From Sapientia aquatica (lineage in GTDB: Bacteria > Pseudomonadota > Gammaproteobacteria > Burkholderiales > Burkholderiaceae_D), in assembly GCF_004358105.1 (NCBI RefSeq), contig NZ_SMYL01000003.1:253371-317370 (forward strand): a stretch of 64,000 nt of DNA, in the 5' to 3' direction. Within the stretch, counting starts at the first letter, position 1; each line of letters begins with the position of its first letter. The position numbers and the translations under genes were made by a program. Below, piece by piece: positions 60,901-64,000 of the stretch. The notes beneath the pieces were generated by a model. It was not told the DNA's origin. It saw only the letters and a program-made list of their open reading frames with translations, and ran no database searches.

Positions 60901-61632
60901 ATGAACGAGAATAGAAAAAATATTTTGAAGCTGCGCCAAGTCACTGACAAACAGCGGGCGACAGCAATAAAAGCCAGTGAGTCATGGAATTTGCTGACGA
61001 TTATGGCAGAATTTATCGAGTCCACCGAACGTTTATCAGAAGTTCGCCCGGCGGTGACGATCTTTGGGTCGGCGCGCACCAAGCAAGACGATCCGTTTTA
61101 TATCAACTGCCTCGATTTATCTAAACGCTTATCGGACGAAGGTTTTTCGGTCATTTCGGGCGGTGGTCCCGGCATTATGGAAGCGGCCAATAAAGGCGCA
61201 TTCGACGGCCCTTCGGCTTCGATTGGCTTAAATGTTGAGTTACCGCACGAGCAGGTGCCAAACAAATACCAAAATATTTCGATCTCGTTCCGCCACTTTT
61301 TCGCGCGCAAAGTCGCGTTTGTGAAATATGCGGATGCCTACGTTATTTATCCAGGCGGCTTTGGCACCTTAGACGAAATGAGCGAGGCACTCACACTGAT
61401 CCAAACCGGCAAGTCACGCCGCATCCCGGTTATTTTGGTCGGCACCCAATTTTGGCGCGGCTTGTTAGATTGGCTGCGCAGCTCCCTGTTGGGCAACAAC
61501 ATGATTGCCGAGCAAGACTTGGAATTAGTCCAATTGATCGATGAGCCCGCCAATATCGTGGATGCGATTTTCGCTTTCTACGAAGCATTAGATATTGAAA
61601 ATACCACCGACGAATTGCATCGGCTTCTGTAA
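60901..61632 (+). CDS. LOG-family protein (TIGR00730), nucleotide phosphoribohydrolase
   Basis: LOG proteins cleave the base from nucleoside monophosphates; some make cytokinin, others act on AMP. Both motifs are present: SGGGPGIMEAANKGAF and PGGFGTLDEMSEAL. The protein is 243 residues and has an extra N-terminal helix region (about 1-45), as the TIGR00730 group with hydrolase activity has. Its physiological substrate is not known here. Confidence 0.9.
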   Translation: MNENRKNILKLRQVTDKQRATAIKASESWNLLTIMAEFIESTERLSEVRPAVTIFGSARTKQDDPFYINCLDLSKRLSDEGFSVISGGGPGIMEAANKGAFDGPSASIGLNVELPHEQVPNKYQNISISFRHFFARKVAFVKYADAYVIYPGGFGTLDEMSEALTLIQTGKSRRIPVILVGTQFWRGLLDWLRSSLLGNNMIAEQDLELVQLIDEPANIVDAIFAFYEALDIENTTDELHRLL

Positions 61633-61640
61633 AACCAAAT

Positions 61641-61664
61641 CGCGGCGTGTCTGGCAACGCCGCG
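61641..61664. repeat. Strong GC stem-loop after the LOG gene
   Basis: CGCGGCGT and ACGCCGCG form a perfect 8-bp GC stem with an 8-base loop. It has no T-run on the plus strand, so termination is unsure. Confidence 0.5.
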
Positions 61665-61771
61665 AAAAATCTAGTTAAAAGCGTCATCCCGCACGAAGAG
61701 CTTTGCTACAATGCCGCATACTGCGGTCGAACATCTTCATTGCCCAACATGTTTCATCACCCATACTTATC

Positions 61772-62182
61772 ATGATAACAACGCTCAAATCCTTATTCGC
61801 GCTCACTTGCTTTTGTGTTATCAACGCAACCACCGCACTGGCGCAACAATCGCCCTCCGACGTACCACCGCGTATGGATAAATTGGACGAAGTCAGCGAT
61901 CCGGCAGTGACCAACACAAAAAAAGCGGTCACTAAGCAAACCGAGCAAACAACCCAAACTGGCGAGCAAACCGAAGTAAAAGTCACGAACGGCGTTGGCA
62001 CCTATATCGTCAAGCCCAACCAAAGCGTTGGCAATTCGTTACCGGGCGATGCACAAAGCAGCAGCAATCACGCGGTCCAATGGGTCGTCAAAAGCTGGGG
62101 CGGAAGCAAAAGTACCGAACCCAAAGACAACGAACCCGAAGTCTTACCTCCTAACCCAAATCCTTTGCCGCCGCAAAAATAA
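61772..62182 (+). CDS. DUF2782-like secreted protein
   Basis: A 136-residue protein with a signal peptide ending TALAQQSP. A Gln/Thr/Lys-rich middle is followed by [21 protein letters not shown], which is DUF2782-like, and a Pro-rich end. In Burkholderiales this family often lies between polA and thrB, as here. Function unknown. ATG 61772 chosen so that the signal peptide leads. Confidence 0.7.
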   Translation: MITTLKSLFALTCFCVINATTALAQQSPSDVPPRMDKLDEVSDPAVTNTKKAVTKQTEQTTQTGEQTEVKVTNGVGTYIVKPNQSVGNSLPGDAQSSSNHAVQWVVKSWGGSKSTEPKDNEPEVLPPNPNPLPPQK

Positions 62183-62211
62183 CTCTCTCTAATCCAGCTT
62201 ATATTTATCTC

Positions 62212-63150
62212 ATGGCAGTTTTTACTCCGGTCACACTGACCGAACTCAGCGCGTGGTTGCAACAATTTTCGCTAGGAAGAGCGCATTCCATCAAGGGAAT
62301 CTCTTCTGGAATCGAAAACAGCAATTTTTTCATCACTACCGATTCCGGTGAATTTGTACTGACGATTTTTGAAAATCTCAGTTTTGAGCAATTGCCGTTT
62401 TATTTGCACTTAATGGATCATTTGGCACAGCGCGGCATTTTAGTCCCGGCTCCGGTGCCGAATAAGGCTGGCCACTTAGTCACCGCCTTGCACGGCAAAC
62501 CCGCTTCGATCGTCAGTAAATTAGTCGGTGAAAGTCAGCTCAGTCCTGTTCCAGTTCATTGCGCTGAAGTGGGTACGATGCTGGCTAAAATGCATTTGGC
62601 TGGACAAGATTACGCCATCAAACAAGAGAATTTGCGCGGTTTGTCATGGTGGGTCGAAACTGCACCTAAGGTCATGGGATTTCTCAATGACGATCAACAG
62701 CGCTTGCTCAGCACCGAATTAGCACAGCAGCAGGATTTTGCCGCCAGCCCAACCTATCAAGCATTGCCGCGCGGGCCAGTTCACGCCGATTTATTCCGCA
62801 ACAATGTCATGTTTAATGGCACCAAACTGACTGGTTTTTTTGATTTTTACTTTGCTGGATGGGACACCTTTATTTTCGATATCGCGGTGACGATCAATGA
62901 TTGGTGCATTGATTTGAATACTGGCGAATTAGATGCAGCGCGCGCCGATGCGTTAATTAAGGCCTACCAACAAGTCCGACCATTCACCCACGAAGAACAA
63001 GCCGCTTATCCAATCATGCTGCGCGCGGCAGCGCTGCGTTTTTGGTTGTCGCGCTTATTTGACTTTTACCAGCCCCGCGAAGCACACATGCTCACTCCGC
63101 ACGATCCAACTCACTTCGAACGCATTTTACGCAAGCGCTGCGCACAATAA
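62212..63150 (+). CDS. thrB: Homoserine kinase (type II, APH fold)
   Basis: ThrB phosphorylates homoserine in threonine synthesis. This is the aminoglycoside-kinase-like type, 312 residues, with the catalytic [13 protein letters not shown] and [17 protein letters not shown] motifs. It starts [16 protein letters not shown]. It follows the DUF2782-like gene and its stop overlaps the next start by one base. Confidence 0.95.
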   Translation: MAVFTPVTLTELSAWLQQFSLGRAHSIKGISSGIENSNFFITTDSGEFVLTIFENLSFEQLPFYLHLMDHLAQRGILVPAPVPNKAGHLVTALHGKPASIVSKLVGESQLSPVPVHCAEVGTMLAKMHLAGQDYAIKQENLRGLSWWVETAPKVMGFLNDDQQRLLSTELAQQQDFAASPTYQALPRGPVHADLFRNNVMFNGTKLTGFFDFYFAGWDTFIFDIAVTINDWCIDLNTGELDAARADALIKAYQQVRPFTHEEQAAYPIMLRAAALRFWLSRLFDFYQPREAHMLTPHDPTHFERILRKRCAQ

Positions 63151-63935
63151 TGATGAATCAACTCCCCGCAAACACTGGCTGGCTTTGGGTAAAGCAAGGG
63201 TTTGGCTATTTCAGACGGCGCCCGATGGAATTTTCATCGATGTTTTTGGGCTATTTATTTTTAATGCTCATTGTTGGCTTTGTGCCGATTTTGGGGCAGA
63301 TATTAGCGTTCGTATTTCTTCCCTTGTTCACCCTCGCGTTTATGCAGGCGTGCAGAGAAATTGATCAAGGCAAGCCAGTGCATCCGCGCCTGCTGCTTTA
63401 TGGTTTTCGCTCACCCCAAGCCGCCAAATTAATGCAGCTTGGCGTGCTGTATTTAGTCGCCGCCATGGTGGCGCTAGGCTCGTCATTTTTGATTGATGAC
63501 GGCGTATTTTGGCAAGCCATTACAGGTCAAATCCAACTCAACGCCAAGACGGTGGAAGACACCAATATGATTGGTGCGATGTTCTTCTCGTTCTTAGTCT
63601 ACATTCCCGCATTGATCGCGTTTTGGTTCGCCGGACCACTGATCGCATGGCAAGAAATGCCGCTACTGAAAGCGATTTTTTATAGCTTTTTTGCGTCGGT
63701 TCGCTCGTGGCGAGTATTCGTGGTATACGGTTTGTCGTGGTTTGTGGTTGGCGGGTTGTTACCTATGTTTTTCAGCGCATTGATCGCCGCCATCACGGGT
63801 AATCCGAACTTTATTATTCTCATCATGATGCCGTTTTCGATGGTGCTCAACATCATTTTGTATTGTTCGTTTTACCCGAGCTATGTATCGGTGTTTGGTC
63901 AACCCGCCGATAACGCTGAATCGACAATGTCGTAG
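63150..63935 (+). CDS. BPSS1780-type multi-helix membrane protein
   Basis: A 261-residue protein with about six membrane helices, starting WLWVKQGFGYFRRRPMEF, with GPLIAWQEMPLLKAIFYSF in the middle. The match to BPSS1780-type proteins is from memory of pattern. The function is not known. It is translationally coupled to thrB (stop/start overlap). A second ATG follows directly at 63153. The last 37 bases overlap the opposite-strand OsmC-like gene. Confidence 0.75.
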   Translation: MMNQLPANTGWLWVKQGFGYFRRRPMEFSSMFLGYLFLMLIVGFVPILGQILAFVFLPLFTLAFMQACREIDQGKPVHPRLLLYGFRSPQAAKLMQLGVLYLVAAMVALGSSFLIDDGVFWQAITGQIQLNAKTVEDTNMIGAMFFSFLVYIPALIAFWFAGPLIAWQEMPLLKAIFYSFFASVRSWRVFVVYGLSWFVVGGLLPMFFSALIAAITGNPNFIILIMMPFSMVLNIILYCSFYPSYVSVFGQPADNAESTMS

Positions 63936-64000
63936 CTGTGCGTGATTTCGGCGGTTTTTTCCATCATGATGGACGCCGAACAATACTTCTCGTGCGACAG
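63899..64000 (-). CDS. OsmC-like protein (C-terminal part)
   Basis: The right edge of the window holds the end of a minus-strand frame reading SHEKYCSASIMMEKTAEITHS. The EKYCS motif holds one of the two redox cysteines of OsmC/Ohr-like proteins, and ITHSYDIVD is a typical end. It stops at 63899-63901 (TGA) inside the 3' end of the BPSS1780-type gene. The rest lies outside the window. Confidence 0.75.
   Translation of the reverse strand: MSHEKYCSASIMMEKTAEITHSYDIVDSALSAG

Overview
This window looks like chromosomal DNA of a betaproteobacterium of the order Burkholderiales, most like the Oxalobacteraceae. That is inferred from gene order and protein type: queA-tgt-yajC-secD-secF divergent from recG, then oxyR; polA near a DUF2782-like protein and homoserine kinase; tsaE-amidase divergent from queG; nudJ-mnmA; three-gene transhydrogenase; Neisserial-type porins; Coq7; and a BPSS1780-type membrane protein. 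Base composition is moderate. I found no rRNA, tRNA, CRISPR array, prophage or intact insertion sequence. Most of the window is ordinary core genome.

Layout. 1-2.7 kb: end of purK, a Gln-rich YXWGXW lipoprotein and a GFA-type protein. 2.7-5.7 kb: amidase, tsaE and queG. 5.7-9.6 kb: a DctR/DctS-like two-component system divergent from a lone TRAP binding protein. 9.6-16.4 kb: a candidate small RNA, ogt-xerD, a YbaK deacylase, a GAF/HD-GYP phosphodiesterase, a small membrane protein and a soluble TPR-GAF histidine kinase. 16.7-23.1 kb: plsY, tsaD, ald and pntAa-pntAb-pntB. 23.6-27 kb: nudJ, mnmA and an FMN-binding GltB-like protein. 27-29.7 kb: a GyrI-like protein, a Fur-boxed small gene-bfd-bfr cluster and a GST. 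30-33.7 kb: purB, then cytochrome b561, two YceI proteins and a MarR regulator. 33.8-43.1 kb: secF, secD, yajC, tgt, queA, recG and oxyR. 43.2-46.1 kb: an SMR exporter, a DLH-fold protein, a ZIP transporter and coq7. 46.4-54.5 kb: an RND pump operon ending in its own response regulator and kinase. 54.5-57.4 kb: two porins. 58.1-64 kb: polA, a LOG protein, DUF2782-like, thrB, BPSS1780-type and the end of an OsmC-like gene.

How genes work together. The Fur box should tie the bfd/bfr pair to iron supply. QueA, Tgt and QueG share the queuosine pathway, and TsaE and TsaD share the t6A pathway. YajC, SecD and SecF help protein export. The RND pump and its two-component system form one apparent transcription unit with an inverted repeat on its -35 region. 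I saw no clearly new multi-gene system. The points most worth checking are: a DLH-fold protein lacking two of its three catalytic residues; a ZIP transporter with no ATG/GTG/TTG start for its first membrane helix but a well-placed ATT; a small-RNA candidate with promoter and perfect terminator; and uncharacterised palindromes upstream of pntAa and of the efflux operon.
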